The notes under the pieces were generated by a model. The model did no database searches. It was not told the origin of the DNA and was given only the letters and a program-made list of their open reading frames with translations. A stretch of 64,000 bases of DNA from Serinicoccus hydrothermalis (lineage in GTDB: Bacteria > Actinomycetota > Actinomycetes > Actinomycetales > Dermatophilaceae). The DNA lies in contig NZ_CP014989.1 in NCBI RefSeq assembly GCF_001685415.1, positions 2,852,001 to 2,916,000 of the forward strand, read 5' to 3'. Positions 1 through 10,637 of the stretch are shown here, in pieces (the first letter of the stretch is position 1; every line of letters starts with the position of its first letter). The translations under genes were made by a program, and so were the position numbers.

Positions 1-20
1 CCGCGACGAGAGGGAGCCCC

Positions 21-1061
21 ATGGACGTGCTGCTGGACCGCCCCGGGGCGGTGGACGGTCTCGGCGTCGACGCCGGGGTCGCGGCGCACTACGGCGACCC
101 GCACCGGGAGCAGCGCCTGCTCGAGGAGGGGCTGGCCGTCGTCGACCTGTCGCACCGCGGCGTGGTCACGGTCTCCGGGCCGGACCGGCTCAGCTGGTTG
201 CACTCGCTCACCAGCCAGCAGCTCACCGACCTGCCGCCGCGCACGTCCACCGAGACGCTCGTCCTGACGCCCAAGGGCCACGTCGAGCACGCCCTGCACG
301 TCGTCGACGACGGCGGGACGACCTGGATCACCACCGAGCCCGGCGCCGCGCCCGCCGTGGCCGGCTGGCTGGACTCGATGCGCTTCATGCTCCGGGTCGA
401 GGTCGAGGACGTCACCGCCCGGTATGCCGTGCTCGGCGAGCCGGTGGCGCGCGAGTCCGCCGAGGGAGAGCCGCTCGCCTGGGTCGACCCGTGGCCGGGC
501 CCCGTGGGCGACACGTACTGCTACGGGCCGGAGGGCGATGACCACCCCGGCTCGGGGCGGGCCTGGCGCGAGCTCATCGTGCCGCGCGAGGAGCTCGCCG
601 CCGCGGTCGGCGACCGGCCGCTCGCCGGCACCTGGGCCGCCGAGGCGCTGCGGGTCGCCGCCTGGCGCCCGCGGGCCGGCGTCGACACCGACCACCGCAC
701 GATCCCGCACGAGCTGGACTGGCTGCGCACCGCCGTGCACCTGCACAAGGGGTGCTACCGCGGGCAGGAGACGGTCGCCCGGGTGAAGAACCTCGGCCGC
801 CCGCCCCGCCGGGTGGTCTTCCTCCACCTCGACGGCTCCGGGCACGTCATCCCCGAGGCCGGTGCCGAGCTGACCCCGCTCGAGGGCGGGCGCCCCGTCG
901 GCCACCTCACCAGCGTCGCCCGGCACGCCGAGGACGGCCCGGTCGCCCTGGCCCTGGTCAAGCGCACCCTCGACCCCGGTCTGACCCTCCTCGCCGAGGG
1001 CACCGCCGCCGCGCAGACGGTGATCGTCCCGGCCGACGGTCCGAGGGCGCGCCGGCCCTGA
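21..1061 (+). CDS. ygfZ: YgfZ/GcvT-like folate-binding protein
   Basis: Tetrahydrofolate-binding protein of the YgfZ/IBA57 family, which supports maturation or repair of iron-sulfur enzymes in the cytoplasm. The family signature KGCYRGQE is visible near residue 243, within a GcvT-type fold, and the length (346 aa) suits actinobacterial members. ATG start follows a purine-rich GAGAGGGAG. The next gene starts 13 bp after the stop, so it probably heads a small operon with the asparaginase and Dtd. Role assigned from the signature and family; no partner gene for Fe-S assembly is adjacent. Confidence 0.9.
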   Translation: MDVLLDRPGAVDGLGVDAGVAAHYGDPHREQRLLEEGLAVVDLSHRGVVTVSGPDRLSWLHSLTSQQLTDLPPRTSTETLVLTPKGHVEHALHVVDDGGTTWITTEPGAAPAVAGWLDSMRFMLRVEVEDVTARYAVLGEPVARESAEGEPLAWVDPWPGPVGDTYCYGPEGDDHPGSGRAWRELIVPREELAAAVGDRPLAGTWAAEALRVAAWRPRAGVDTDHRTIPHELDWLRTAVHLHKGCYRGQETVARVKNLGRPPRRVVFLHLDGSGHVIPEAGAELTPLEGGRPVGHLTSVARHAEDGPVALALVKRTLDPGLTLLAEGTAAAQTVIVPADGPRARRP

Positions 1062-1074
1062 CAGGATCAGGCCC

Positions 1075-2088
1075 ATGCCCACCCAGACCCATCAGACCTC
1101 CGGCTCGCCGCTGGCCACCGCTCCCGTCGTCGCGGAGGTGGTGCGCGGCGGCTTCGTGGAGTCGGTGCACCACGGCGTGGTCGCGCTGACCGCGGCCGAC
1201 GGTGCCGTGCACCTGGCGGTCGGACCGGTCGACGCCCCGATCCTGCCGCGCTCCTCGCTCAAGCCCATGCAGGCGATCGCCATGCTGCGGGCCGGCGCGG
1301 ACCTGCAGGACGAGCTGCTCGCCCTGGCCTGCGCCAGCCACTCCGGGGAGGAGCACCACCTCGAGGGCGCGCGCCGCATCCTCGCCTCGGTGGGGCTGGA
1401 CGAGTCGGCGCTGCGCAACACCCCCGACCTCCCGCTCGACGAGGAGCAGCGGCGCGCCTGGATCCAGGAGGGCGCCCCGCCCACCTCCCTCGGGCAGAAC
1501 TGCTCGGGCAAGCACGCCGGCATGCTCGCGGCGTGCGTCGCCGCGGGGTGGGACACCGCCACCTACCTCGACCCGGAGCACCCGCTGCAGCGCCTCGTGG
1601 TCGAGGTCATCGAAGAGTTCACCGGAGAGCAGGTCGAGGTCGCGACCGTCGACGGGTGCGGGGCACCGGCGCTCGGGGTCTCCTCGGCCGGGCTGGCCCG
1701 CGCCTTCGGCCGGATCGCGGCCGCCGGGCCGGAGACCGAGGCGGGCCGGGTGGCCGCGGCGATCCGGGCCTACCCGGAGCATCTCGGCGGCACCGGCCGC
1801 GACGTCACCGAGCTCGTCCGCGCGGTGCCCGGGCTCATCGCCAAGGACGGCGCCGAGTCGGTGTATGCCGTCGGCCTGCCGGACGGGCGCGGCCTGTCGG
1901 TGAAGATCACCGACGGCGGCGAGCGGGCGAGGGTGGTCGTGGCCACCGCGGTGCTGCGCCGGGCCGGCGCGGCGGAGCTGGGGCCGCAGGCCGGGTCGAC
2001 GATGGACGCGCTCGACGCCCGGGCGGTCGTGCGGGGGCACGGCGAGCCGGTGGGCGGGGTGCGCGCGGTGCTCCCCGACGGGGCCTGA
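1075..2088 (+). CDS. L-asparaginase II family protein
   Basis: Asparaginase of the thermolabile type II family (Asparaginase_II), expected to hydrolyse L-asparagine to aspartate and ammonia. The N-terminus ([17 protein letters not shown]), the RSSLKPMQA motif and the SGEEHH and [14 protein letters not shown] segments match that family, which is unrelated to EcAII. Length 337 aa is normal. No signal peptide is seen, so it is likely cytoplasmic. It is separated from dtd by a single base, implying translational coupling. Confidence 0.88.
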   Translation: MPTQTHQTSGSPLATAPVVAEVVRGGFVESVHHGVVALTAADGAVHLAVGPVDAPILPRSSLKPMQAIAMLRAGADLQDELLALACASHSGEEHHLEGARRILASVGLDESALRNTPDLPLDEEQRRAWIQEGAPPTSLGQNCSGKHAGMLAACVAAGWDTATYLDPEHPLQRLVVEVIEEFTGEQVEVATVDGCGAPALGVSSAGLARAFGRIAAAGPETEAGRVAAAIRAYPEHLGGTGRDVTELVRAVPGLIAKDGAESVYAVGLPDGRGLSVKITDGGERARVVVATAVLRRAGAAELGPQAGSTMDALDARAVVRGHGEPVGGVRAVLPDGA

Positions 2089-2089
2089 G

Positions 2090-2515
2090 GTGCGGGCCGT
2101 CCTGCAGCGGGTGAGCCGCGCCGCCGTCCGCGTCGAGGGCGAGGTCGTGGGCGAGATCGACCGTCCTGGTCTGCTCGCCCTCGTGGCCGCCACCCACGAC
2201 GACGGGCCGGCCGACGTCGCGACGGTGGCCCGCAAGATCGCCGAGCTGCGCATCCTGCGCGAGGAGCGCTCGGTCGAGGACAGCGGCGGTGCCGTGCTCG
2301 TCGTCAGCCAGTTCACGCTCTACGGCAGCACCCGCAAGGGGCGGCGCCCCTCGTGGGGCGACGCCGCGCCCGGCCCGGTGGCCGAGCCGCTCGTGGACGC
2401 CGTCGTCGCCGCGCTGCGGGAGCGGGGGATCGAGGTCGCGACCGGGCGCTTCGGCGCGATGATGGAGGTCGAGCTGGTGAACGACGGCCCGGTCACGGTG
2501 ATCGTCGACACCTGA
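2090..2515 (+). CDS. dtd: D-aminoacyl-tRNA deacylase
   Basis: Dtd removes D-amino acids (and glycine from tRNA-Ala) mischarged on tRNA. The two active-site motifs are present: [17 protein letters not shown] around residue 77 and the C-terminal NDGPVTV with the Gly-cis-Pro pair. At 141 aa it is of standard length. The start is GTG, one base after the asparaginase stop. This is a housekeeping gene; nothing unusual. Confidence 0.95.
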   Translation: MRAVLQRVSRAAVRVEGEVVGEIDRPGLLALVAATHDDGPADVATVARKIAELRILREERSVEDSGGAVLVVSQFTLYGSTRKGRRPSWGDAAPGPVAEPLVDAVVAALRERGIEVATGRFGAMMEVELVNDGPVTVIVDT

Positions 2516-2566
2516 GCGCCGCCCCGTCTGGGTGCTGCGTCCAGGGACGGGGACTAGTCTGGGCGC

Positions 2567-2896
2567 ATGGGTCTCATCTACCAGGCGCAGAACACGGTCG
2601 AGCTCGTGCTGAGCCTCGGGCTCTTCGCGATGATGATCTGGGCGCTGGTCGACTGCCTGCGGACCCGCCAGGACGCCTTCGCCGCCGCGGGCAAGCGCAC
2701 CAAGACCTTCTGGTCGCTCATCACCGGCGGGGCCGCGCTGCTCGGCTTCATCTCGATCGGCAACGTCCTGTCGATCTTCACGGTCATCTCGGTCGTCGCG
2801 GCCGGTGTCTACCTCGCCGACGTCCGTCCCGCGGTGAAGACGGTGCAGGGCCGTGGCGGCTCCAACAACCACATGGGTCCCTACGGCCCCTGGTGA
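2567..2896 (+). CDS. DUF2516 family membrane protein
   Basis: Small membrane protein (109 aa) of the actinobacterial DUF2516 family, function unknown. Two hydrophobic segments are visible (about residues 10-30 and 48-85), separated by a basic stretch with TRQDAF and GKRTKTFW, and a polar Gly/Asn tail ends it. It starts with ATG and is followed by two tandem hairpins before the convergent methyltransferase gene. Confidence 0.8.
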   Translation: MGLIYQAQNTVELVLSLGLFAMMIWALVDCLRTRQDAFAAAGKRTKTFWSLITGGAALLGFISIGNVLSIFTVISVVAAGVYLADVRPAVKTVQGRGGSNNHMGPYGPW

Positions 2897-2937
2897 CCGG
2901 GCATACCTCCCGTCCGCTCCCGCCTCGCCCTCGGCCG

Positions 2938-2986
2938 ACCGGACAGACCTTCTGTCCGGTGCCGACGCGGACACAAGGGGTGTCCG
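2938..2986. terminator. Tandem hairpins between convergent genes
   Basis: A perfect 10-bp stem with a 3-nt CCT loop (2938-2947 and 2951-2960) is followed by a second 7-bp stem (2968-2974 and 2980-2986). Both arms use the same GTCCGGT/ACCGGAC word. They lie between the stop of the DUF2516 gene and the stop of the convergent methyltransferase gene, so a bidirectional terminator is the simplest reading. No U-tract follows, which is common in high-GC actinobacteria. Confidence 0.6.
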
Positions 2987-3013
2987 GTCCGGGGTGAGGG
3001 GCTGGTCAGCTGA

Positions 3014-3844
3014 TCAGCCCGGCGCGACGGCGGCCCAGTCGACGGTGAGCTCGCCGAGGCGCCAGCGTGCCGCCCCGCCGCGCACCGGCCACCCCTCCTC
3101 ACGCAGCGACCGTGCCGTCGCGACGAAGCGCTGACGCGCCCCGAAGCTCGCCAGCGGTGCCGCGCGCTCCCACGCCCGGTCCAGCGCGGTGAGGAAGGTA
3201 TGCACCCGCTCGCCCGGCACGTTGCGGTGGATGAGCACCTTGGGCAGCCGCTCCGCGACCACCGAGGGCGCGTCCAGACCGGCGAGCCGCAGCGAGATCG
3301 TGAGCGTCCGCGGCGTCGGCTCCCCGTTCTCCCCTCTCCGCACGTCGACCCACGCCGCGAGTCGTCCCAGCTCGTCGCAGGTGCCCTCCACCAGCGCACC
3401 GCCGGGCGCCAGCCGGCCGACCATCTGCGCCCACGCGGGCGCGACCTCGGGCTCGGCATACTGCCGCAGCACGTTGAAGGCGCGCACCACGGTCGGCCGC
3501 ACCCCCGTCCCCAGGCCCGCCGGCAGCGGGACCTCGAAGCCGCCGAGCGCGAAGTCCACCCGTGGCGGGTCGGCGAGCGGGGCCCCGCGCCGCACCCGCT
3601 CGGGGTCGATCTCCACCCCCACCACCCGGACGTCGGACCGCACCGTGCCCAGCCGGTCGGCGAGCTCGAGGACGGTCACCGGGGAGGCGCCGTAGCCCAG
3701 GTCCACGACCACCGGCGGGTCCGGCGCGGAGCGGAGGAGCCCGCCCAGGGCATACCCCATCCAGCGGTCCACCCGCCGCAGCCGGTTGGGGTTCGTCGTG
3801 CCGCGGGTCACGGTCCCGACGGGGCGGCGGGCGGGCTGCGGCAT
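3014..3844 (-). CDS. Class I SAM-dependent methyltransferase
   Basis: Predicted SAM-binding Rossmann-fold methyltransferase of 276 aa; substrate unknown. The SAM-binding motif is VVDLGYGASPVTVLELADRL around residue 46, followed by a motif II-like VVGVEIDPERV with the acidic residue expected to bind the ribose. The N-terminus RVDRWMGYAL is typical of actinobacterial homologues near mshA. ATG start; it is divergent from mshA, with about 50 bp between them. Confidence 0.75.
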   Translation of the reverse strand: MPQPARRPVGTVTRGTTNPNRLRRVDRWMGYALGGLLRSAPDPPVVVDLGYGASPVTVLELADRLGTVRSDVRVVGVEIDPERVRRGAPLADPPRVDFALGGFEVPLPAGLGTGVRPTVVRAFNVLRQYAEPEVAPAWAQMVGRLAPGGALVEGTCDELGRLAAWVDVRRGENGEPTPRTLTISLRLAGLDAPSVVAERLPKVLIHRNVPGERVHTFLTALDRAWERAAPLASFGARQRFVATARSLREEGWPVRGGAARWRLGELTVDWAAVAPG

Positions 3845-3896
3845 GCGGTCAGCCTAGAGGCGTGACCGGCGCCGCGGCCGTGCCACACTGGCGCCC

Positions 3897-5186
3897 GTGA
3901 GCGAGGACCCGACCCGGCGGCCGCCGGTGCGCCGGGTCGCGATGGTCTCGCTGCACACCTCGCCGCTGCTGCGGCCCGGCACGGGGGACGCCGGGGGTCT
4001 CAACGTCTACGTCGTCGAGACGGCCGCCGAGCTGGCCCGCCGCGGGGTGGAGGTCGACATCTTCACCCGGGCGACGGGGGCCGGGCAGGCGCGCAGCGTC
4101 GACCTCGAGCCGGGGCTGCCGGTGAGCGTCCACCACGTCCCCGCAGGACCGCTGGAAGGGGTGCCGAAGGACCAGCTGCCGGGGCACGTGTGCGCGTTCG
4201 CCGACGACCTGTCCCGGCACGTCGCGGGGCTGGCCGAGGGCCACTACGACGTCATCCACGCGCACTACTGGCTCAGCGGGCAGGCGGGCGGGCTCACCTC
4301 ACGGCGCTTCGACGTCCCGCTCGTGCAGACGATGCACACGATGGCGCGGGTCAAGAACCGCTCCCTGGCGGCGGGGGAGACCCCGGAGCCGCAGGCGCGG
4401 GTCGAGGGGGAGCAGGAGCTGGTGGACCGCGCCGACGCGCTCGTCGCCAACACCCCGGCCGAGGCGCGCGACCTCGTCGAGCTGTATGCCGCGGCCCCGG
4501 ACAAGGTGCACGTGGTGCCCCCCGGCGTGGCCCTGGACACCTTCGCCCCGGGCGACCGGGAGGAGGCGCGGCGCGCGACCGGGCTGGACCCGGACGCGGA
4601 GGTGCTGCTCTTCGTCGGGCGGATCCAGCCGCTCAAGGGGCCGGACGTGCTGGTGCGCGCCGCCGGGGAGCTGGTCCGGCGCGACCCGGCCCGCCGGGAG
4701 CGGCTGGTCGTGGCGGTCCTCGGTGGTCTCTCGGGGTCCGGCCTGACCCGGCCGGGCAGCCTGGGGCAGGTGGCGCGGGAGGAGGGTGTCGCCGACCTGG
4801 TGCACCTCGTGCCCCCGGTGTCCCGGGAGGAGCTGGCGACGTGGATGCGGGCCGCCGACGTGGTCGCGATCCCCTCCCACCACGAGTCGTTCGGGCTGGT
4901 GGCCGTCGAGGCGCTGGCCTGCGGCACCCCCGTCGTCGCCGCCCGGGTCGGAGGGCTGCCGCTCGCGGTCGGGGACGTCGGGGTGCTCGTCGACGGGCAC
5001 GACCCGGGGGAGTGGGCCGACGCGCTGGCCGAGGTGCTGGACGCCAGGGAGGACGGGTCCGGGCTCGCCTTCGCGGCCCGCGCCCGGGAGCACGCGCAGG
5101 CATACTCCTGGGAGCGGACCGTCGACGCGCTGCTCGACGCCTACGCCGCCGCCGTGACCACCCGCCGAGGAGGACACCATGGATGA
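3897..5186 (+). CDS. mshA: D-inositol-3-phosphate glycosyltransferase MshA
   Basis: GT4 glycosyltransferase that transfers GlcNAc from UDP-GlcNAc to 1D-myo-inositol 3-phosphate, the first step of mycothiol synthesis. Visible signatures are GTGDAGGLNVYVVETAAEL near the N-terminus, FVGRIQPLKGPDVL at mid-protein and the EX7E-type HHESFGLVAVEALACGTPVV. Length 429 aa matches the family. GTG start; its stop overlaps the start of the YbjN-domain gene by 8 bp. The order mshA-ybjN-gpmA-senX3/regX3 resembles that of mycobacteria. Confidence 0.93.
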   Translation: MSEDPTRRPPVRRVAMVSLHTSPLLRPGTGDAGGLNVYVVETAAELARRGVEVDIFTRATGAGQARSVDLEPGLPVSVHHVPAGPLEGVPKDQLPGHVCAFADDLSRHVAGLAEGHYDVIHAHYWLSGQAGGLTSRRFDVPLVQTMHTMARVKNRSLAAGETPEPQARVEGEQELVDRADALVANTPAEARDLVELYAAAPDKVHVVPPGVALDTFAPGDREEARRATGLDPDAEVLLFVGRIQPLKGPDVLVRAAGELVRRDPARRERLVVAVLGGLSGSGLTRPGSLGQVAREEGVADLVHLVPPVSREELATWMRAADVVAIPSHHESFGLVAVEALACGTPVVAARVGGLPLAVGDVGVLVDGHDPGEWADALAEVLDAREDGSGLAFAARAREHAQAYSWERTVDALLDAYAAAVTTRRGGHHG

Positions 5187-5694
5187 GAACGCCCTCGCGA
5201 CGCTGCGCACCCACCTGGACGCGCTCGGGGTGGAGTGGGAGGAGGGCACCCGGCCGGGCGAGACGGTCGTCGCCCTGCCCGGCGAGCGCAAGCTGCGCAC
5301 CGTCGTCTCGCTCGTCGTCGGCGAGCGCGCCGTGGAGCTGCGCGCGTTCGTCATCCGCAACCCGGACGAGAACCACGAGGGGGTCTACCGCTACCTGCTG
5401 CGGCGCGCGCTGCGGCTGCCCGGCGTGGGGTATGCCGTCGACGCCAGCGGCGACGTCTACCTCACCGGGCGGGTGCCGCTGGCCGGCCTCGACGAGGACG
5501 TGCTCGACGACCTGCTCGGCGCGGTGCTGGCCGCCTGCGACGAGCCCTTCAACGAGCTGCTGCGGCTGGGGTTCTGGACCTCGATCCGGCGGGAGTGGGC
5601 CTGGCGCAACGACCGCGGCGAGTCCACCGCCAACCTCGAGGCGTTCCGGGCCGAGCTGGAGTCGCTGCCCGCCGCCGGGCCCGACCAGCGCTGA
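5179..5694 (+). CDS. YbjN domain-containing protein
   Basis: 171-aa protein of the actinobacterial YbjN-domain group found between mshA and gpmA; these resemble type III secretion chaperones in fold, but their role is unknown. The first residues form an acidic helix, followed by a beta-rich [20 protein letters not shown] and [16 protein letters not shown] preceded by GAGGAGG at good spacing. It overlaps mshA by 8 bp, so the two are co-translated. Confidence 0.8.
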   Translation: MDENALATLRTHLDALGVEWEEGTRPGETVVALPGERKLRTVVSLVVGERAVELRAFVIRNPDENHEGVYRYLLRRALRLPGVGYAVDASGDVYLTGRVPLAGLDEDVLDDLLGAVLAACDEPFNELLRLGFWTSIRREWAWRNDRGESTANLEAFRAELESLPAAGPDQR

Positions 5695-5711
5695 TCGGTA
5701 GGGTGGGCGCC

Positions 5712-6467
5712 ATGAGCGAGGCCGCATACACCCTGATCCTGCTGCGCCACGGCGAGAGCCGGTGGAACGAGAAGAACCTCTTCACCGGCTGGGTCGACGT
5801 CGACCTGACCGAGAAGGGCCACGAGGAGGCGCGGCGCGCCGGCGAGCTGCTGCGCGAGGAGGGGCTGCTGCCCGACGTGCTGCACACCTCGCTGCTGCGC
5901 CGCGCGATCACCACCGCCAACACGGCGCTGGACGTCGCCGACCGGCACTGGATCCCGGTGCACCGCAACTGGCGGCTCAACGAGCGCCACTACGGCGCGC
6001 TGCAGGGGCTGGACAAGGCGCAGACGCGGGACAAGTACGGCGAGGAGCAGTTCATGGCCTGGCGCCGCGGCTTCGACACCCCGCCGCCGCCGATCGAGGA
6101 CGACGACGAGTTCTCCCAGGCCGGCGACCCGCGGTATGCCGACCTCGGCGCCGACCTGCCGCGCACCGAGTGCCTCAAGGACGTCGTCACCCGCATGCTG
6201 CCCTACTGGGACAGCGACATCGTGCCGGACCTGCGCGAGGGGCAGACGGTGCTCGTCGCGGCGCACGGCAACAGCCTGCGCGCCCTGGTCAAGCACCTGG
6301 ACGGCATCAGCGACGAGGACATCGCCGGCCTCAACATCCCCACCGGTATCCCGCTGCTCTACGAGCTCGACGCCGACCTCGCCCCCGTCACCCCCGGCGG
6401 GCGCTACCTCGACCCCTCGGCCGCCGCCGAGGCGATCCAGCAGGTCGCCAACCAGGGCAAGAAGTAG
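5712..6467 (+). CDS. gpmA: 2,3-bisphosphoglycerate-dependent phosphoglycerate mutase
   Basis: Glycolytic/gluconeogenic phosphoglycerate mutase of 251 aa interconverting 3- and 2-phosphoglycerate. The phospho-accepting histidine motif [10 protein letters not shown] is at residues 9-18, RHYGALQG and the second catalytic histidine in [14 protein letters not shown] are present. ATG at 5712 chosen because the family starts a few residues before LLRHGES; the open frame further upstream is only the shadow of the YbjN gene. Convergent with regX3, with 19 bp between stops. Confidence 0.96.
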   Translation: MSEAAYTLILLRHGESRWNEKNLFTGWVDVDLTEKGHEEARRAGELLREEGLLPDVLHTSLLRRAITTANTALDVADRHWIPVHRNWRLNERHYGALQGLDKAQTRDKYGEEQFMAWRRGFDTPPPPIEDDDEFSQAGDPRYADLGADLPRTECLKDVVTRMLPYWDSDIVPDLREGQTVLVAAHGNSLRALVKHLDGISDEDIAGLNIPTGIPLLYELDADLAPVTPGGRYLDPSAAAEAIQQVANQGKK

Positions 6468-6486
6468 GCGCCCGAGTCCCTCCCGG

Positions 6487-7166
6487 TCAGGTGGTCTCGA
6501 ACTTGTAGCCCAGGCCGCGCACGGTGACGATGTGCTGCGGGTGCGAGGGGTCGGGCTCGATCTTGGCGCGCAGCCGCTTGACGTGCACGTCGAGGGTCTT
6601 GGTGTCGCCGACGTAGTCGCTGCCCCAGATGCGGTCGATGAGCTGGCCCCGGGTGAGCACCCGCCCGGCGTTGCGCAGCAGCATCTCCAGCAGCTCGAAC
6701 TCCTTGAGCGGCAGCGAGACCGACTCACCGTCGACGGAGACGGTGTGCCGCTCGACGTCCATGCGCACCGGCCCGGACTCGACGGTCGAGGGCATGAGCT
6801 CCTCGGGCTCGCTCAGCCGGCGCAGCACCGCCTTGATGCGGGCGAGCAGCTCCCGGCCGGAGTAGGGCTTGGTGACGTAGTCGTCCGCGCCGAGCTCCAG
6901 CCCGACGACCTTGTCCACCTCGGAGTCCTTGGCCGTGAGCATGATGACCGGGACGCTGGAGCGCTGCCGCAGGGCGCGGCACACGTCCACGCCGGACATC
7001 CCCGGCAGCATGAGGTCGAGGAGCACCAGGTCGGCACCGCCGCGGTCGAAGGCGGCCAGCCCCTCGGTCCCGGACTCGGTGACGGTGACGTCATACCCCT
7101 CCTTCTCGAGCAGGTAGGACAGCGGGTCGGAGAAGGACTCCTCGTCCTCGACCACCAGGATCCTCG

Positions 7167-7170
<4 letters not shown>
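6487..7170 (-). CDS. regX3: Response regulator RegX3
   Basis: OmpR-type response regulator of 227 aa that acts with SenX3 in phosphate-starvation control. The receiver domain carries the acidic pair near residue 9 (EDEES), the phospho-acceptor aspartate in LVLLDLMLPGMSG and the K in YVTKPYSGRELLARI; a winged-helix domain (residues 130-225) ends with VRGLGYKFE. The start ATG overlaps the senX3 stop (ATGA), so the pair is translationally coupled. Confidence 0.93.
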
Positions 7171-8420
<1,250 letters not shown>

Positions 8421-8493
8421 ATGACCAGCCTAGGGTCATCCGGGGACCCCTTCGTGCACGACAGATGCCCGCAGGGTGTCCTGTCGGGCCAGT

Positions 8494-8526
8494 GTTCATC
8501 TGCGGGTCGCGCGTCGTTCACGTCCT
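8494..8526 (+). promoter_or_regulatory. Candidate PHO/RegX3 box (three 11-mers)
   Basis: Three contiguous 11-nt units lie between divergent senX3 and phoU: GTTCATCTGCG (8494-8504), GGTCGCGCGTC (8505-8515) and GTTCACGTCCT (8516-8526). Actinobacterial PhoP/RegX3 boxes are tandem 11-nt repeats beginning GTTCAC; the first and third units fit, while the middle one is degenerate. Placement argues for autoregulation of senX3-regX3 and/or phoU. Seen by eye; binding not shown. Confidence 0.55.
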
Positions 8527-8623
8527 GCTGCGACCGTCTCACCTTGGTGCCGGATGCCCGGGCGCCGACAATGGGTGGGTCCGACCCTCCGCCCGCACGA
8601 GCGACGACCGACGAGGAGCATGC

Positions 8624-9322
8624 ATGCGCAGCGCGTTCAACGAAGAGCTCGACCTCATCAGCGAGCAGCTGGTGCAGATGAGTCGGCTGTCCGCGACGGC
8701 GCTCCAGCGGGCGACGAGGTCGCTCATGGAGACCGACCTCGGGCTGGCCCAGGAGGTCATCTCCGACGACCAGCTCATCGACGCCCTGCGGCGCGAACTG
8801 GACAACCGGGCGATCGACGTCCTGGCCCGGCAGCAGCCGGTCGCCACCGACCTGCGGCAGATGGTGACCGCGCTGCGGATGAGCTCGGACCTCGAGCGCA
8901 GCGGCGACCTGGCCCGGCACGTGGCCAAGCTGACCCGGCTGCGCTACCCGGGCCACGCGCTGCCCGAGCAGCTGCGCGCGATCTTCGCCGAGATGGCGAC
9001 GACCGCCGAGGCGATGATCCTGCGCGCCGGCGACATCATCGGGAGCAAGGACCCCGACGGCGCCGCCGAGCTCATGAAGGCGGACGACACGATGGACCGG
9101 CTGCACCGGGAGGTCTTCCAGTCGCTGCTCGACCCGTCCTGGTCCCAGTCGACCCAGGTGACGGTCGACGCCACGCTGCTGTCCCGCTACTACGAGCGGT
9201 ATGCCGACCACGCCGTCTCGGTCGCGCTGCGGGTGGTCTACCTCGTCACCGGGGTGTGGCACGACGAGCAGCTGCCCGGCGACGACGAGCGCTTCGCCTC
9301 GAGGGTGCCGCGGGAGGGCTGA
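8624..9322 (+). CDS. phoU: Phosphate signalling regulator PhoU
   Basis: PhoU of 232 aa, a helical-bundle regulator coupling phosphate uptake to the SenX3-RegX3 system. Two PhoU repeats are seen: RSAFNEELDLISEQLVQMSRL with DLRQMVTALRMSSDLERSGD, and the second with DDTMDRLHREVF and RYYERYADHAVSVALRVVYLVTG. ATG at 8624 was chosen because it follows GAGGAGC and gives the usual MR-x-x-F-x-E-E-L start; the frame extends upstream but without family similarity. Convergent with the lipoprotein gene. Confidence 0.93.
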   Translation: MRSAFNEELDLISEQLVQMSRLSATALQRATRSLMETDLGLAQEVISDDQLIDALRRELDNRAIDVLARQQPVATDLRQMVTALRMSSDLERSGDLARHVAKLTRLRYPGHALPEQLRAIFAEMATTAEAMILRAGDIIGSKDPDGAAELMKADDTMDRLHREVFQSLLDPSWSQSTQVTVDATLLSRYYERYADHAVSVALRVVYLVTGVWHDEQLPGDDERFASRVPREG

Positions 9323-9350
9323 GGGCCGACCCGGCCGAGGGGGGTCCGAC

Positions 9351-9899
9351 CTAGTGGTCGTCCTCGCCCTCCTCGGCGGCCGGGGTCTCGACGGGGCCGC
9401 CGGCGTCGTCGACGAACTGGGCGTAGGGCCCCTGCGGCAGCAGGACCGGCGCGAGGGTCGACAGCGTCTCCTGGCCCTCGACCTCGACGCGGACCTCGAC
9501 GGTCTGCCCGGCGGGCGACTCCAGCTCCGGCAGGATGAGGGGCTCGCCGTCGGAGCCGTCGGCGTCGACGCCGTCCAGGCGCACCGTGGAGTGCGCCCCG
9601 ACGCTGACCGTCGGGGTGACCTCCGTCCCGGAGACCGACACCAGGACGGTCACGGGCTCGGAGGAGGAGTTGATGACCGAGCCGGAGACGACGGCCGGGG
9701 CGCCCTCGCCGTGGCTGACCACGAGCAGGTCGCGCACGTCGACGGTGTCGCCGTCGAGCTCGACGCCGTCCGCCGGGGCGTACCGCAGCGTCGTGGCCGC
9801 AGGGGAGTTGACCGAGCATCCGGCGAGGACGAGGGCAGCGCCGGCGGCGAGCAGGGCGCCGGCCCGGCGGGCGGGGCGGGAGGTGCGTGCAGTCGTCAC
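9351..9899 (-). CDS. Predicted secreted lipoprotein
   Basis: 182-aa protein with an N-terminal signal and lipobox (AGAALVLAGCSVNSP; Cys at about residue 28), then a mostly beta, acidic region with GSVINSSSEPVTVLVSV, and an acidic Glu/Asp-rich tail. It is probably a lipid-anchored extracellular protein. Function not recognised. GTG start. It sits between phoU and carD, in opposite orientation to both. Confidence 0.7.
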   Translation of the reverse strand: MTTARTSRPARRAGALLAAGAALVLAGCSVNSPAATTLRYAPADGVELDGDTVDVRDLLVVSHGEGAPAVVSGSVINSSSEPVTVLVSVSGTEVTPTVSVGAHSTVRLDGVDADGSDGEPLILPELESPAGQTVEVRVEVEGQETLSTLAPVLLPQGPYAQFVDDAGGPVETPAAEEGEDDH

Positions 9900-10057
9900 G
9901 GCACCAGCCTAGCGCCCACCCCCGGGTGAGGCCCTGCGCGCCCTGCGACCTGCGGGAACACCTGCTTCGGGAGGGGTCGCACGGGCTGCCGGGGCGGGCG
10001 TCCGGGCATACCCTAGGAGGGTGTCTGCGGACTCCCTGGATGCACACAGACTCGAGG

Positions 10058-10086
10058 TTGTCAAGCCCCTGACCAGCGGAAATATC
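10058..10086 (+). promoter_or_regulatory. Possible carD promoter
   Basis: TTGTCA (10058-10063) and AATATC (10081-10086) are separated by 17 bp, about 70 bp upstream of the carD ATG. The -35 matches consensus in five of six positions, the -10 only weakly. This is the best sigma70-like pair in the 250-bp gap between the divergent lipoprotein and carD genes. Confidence 0.3.
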
Positions 10087-10154
10087 ATTCCCGTGATTCC
10101 GGGACGGCGCCGGTGCGTGGTATCCTGGAGGTCCGCGAAAGGGGCTTTACCACG

Positions 10155-10637
10155 ATGACGTTCAAGGTCGGAGAGACGGTTGTCTACCCCCACCACGGGG
10201 CCGCTCTCATTGAAGAGATGAAGACGCGAACCATCAAGGGCGAGGAGAAGCTCTACCTCAAGCTCAAGGTCGCCCAGGGCGATCTGACGATCGAGGTTCC
10301 TGCTGACAACTGCGACCTGGTCGGCGTGCGTGACGTCGTCGGCAAGGAGGGCCTGGACAAGGTCTTCGCGGTCCTGCGTGCCGAGCACACCGAGGAGCCG
10401 ACCAACTGGTCGCGCCGCTATAAGGCGAACCTCGAGAAGCTCGCGTCCGGTGACGTGATCAAGGTCGCCGAGGTCGTCCGCGACCTGTGGCGCCGCGACA
10501 AGGACCGGGGCTTGTCCACCGGGGAGAAGCGGCTGCTGTCCAAGGCCCGCCAGATCCTGGTGAGCGAGCTCGCGCTCGCGGAGAAGACCAACGAGGACAC
10601 CGCCGAGGCCACGCTCGACGAGGTCCTCGCCTCCTGA
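10155..10637 (+). CDS. carD: CarD family RNA polymerase-binding regulator
   Basis: CarD binds the beta subunit of RNA polymerase and stabilises open complexes, notably at rRNA promoters; essential in mycobacteria. The 160-aa protein has the N-terminal RNAP-interaction (Tudor-like) domain starting [17 protein letters not shown] and a helical C-terminal DNA-binding part with [17 protein letters not shown] and [19 protein letters not shown] at 10155 fits the family start. Its TGA overlaps the first possible codon of ispD; the carD-ispD-ispF order is conserved in actinobacteria. Confidence 0.95.
   Translation: MTFKVGETVVYPHHGAALIEEMKTRTIKGEEKLYLKLKVAQGDLTIEVPADNCDLVGVRDVVGKEGLDKVFAVLRAEHTEEPTNWSRRYKANLEKLASGDVIKVAEVVRDLWRRDKDRGLSTGEKRLLSKARQILVSELALAEKTNEDTAEATLDEVLAS

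Noticed and set aside
958-2316. 452-codon open frame on the minus strand opposite asparaginase and dtd
   Set aside because: Shadow of high-GC third-position bias; Arg/Gly/Pro-rich without domain signals, and the plus-strand genes are clear.
10487-10633. GTG at 10487 as start of the IspD fusion
   Set aside because: It would add about 49 residues read inside carD with no similarity to IspD N-termini.
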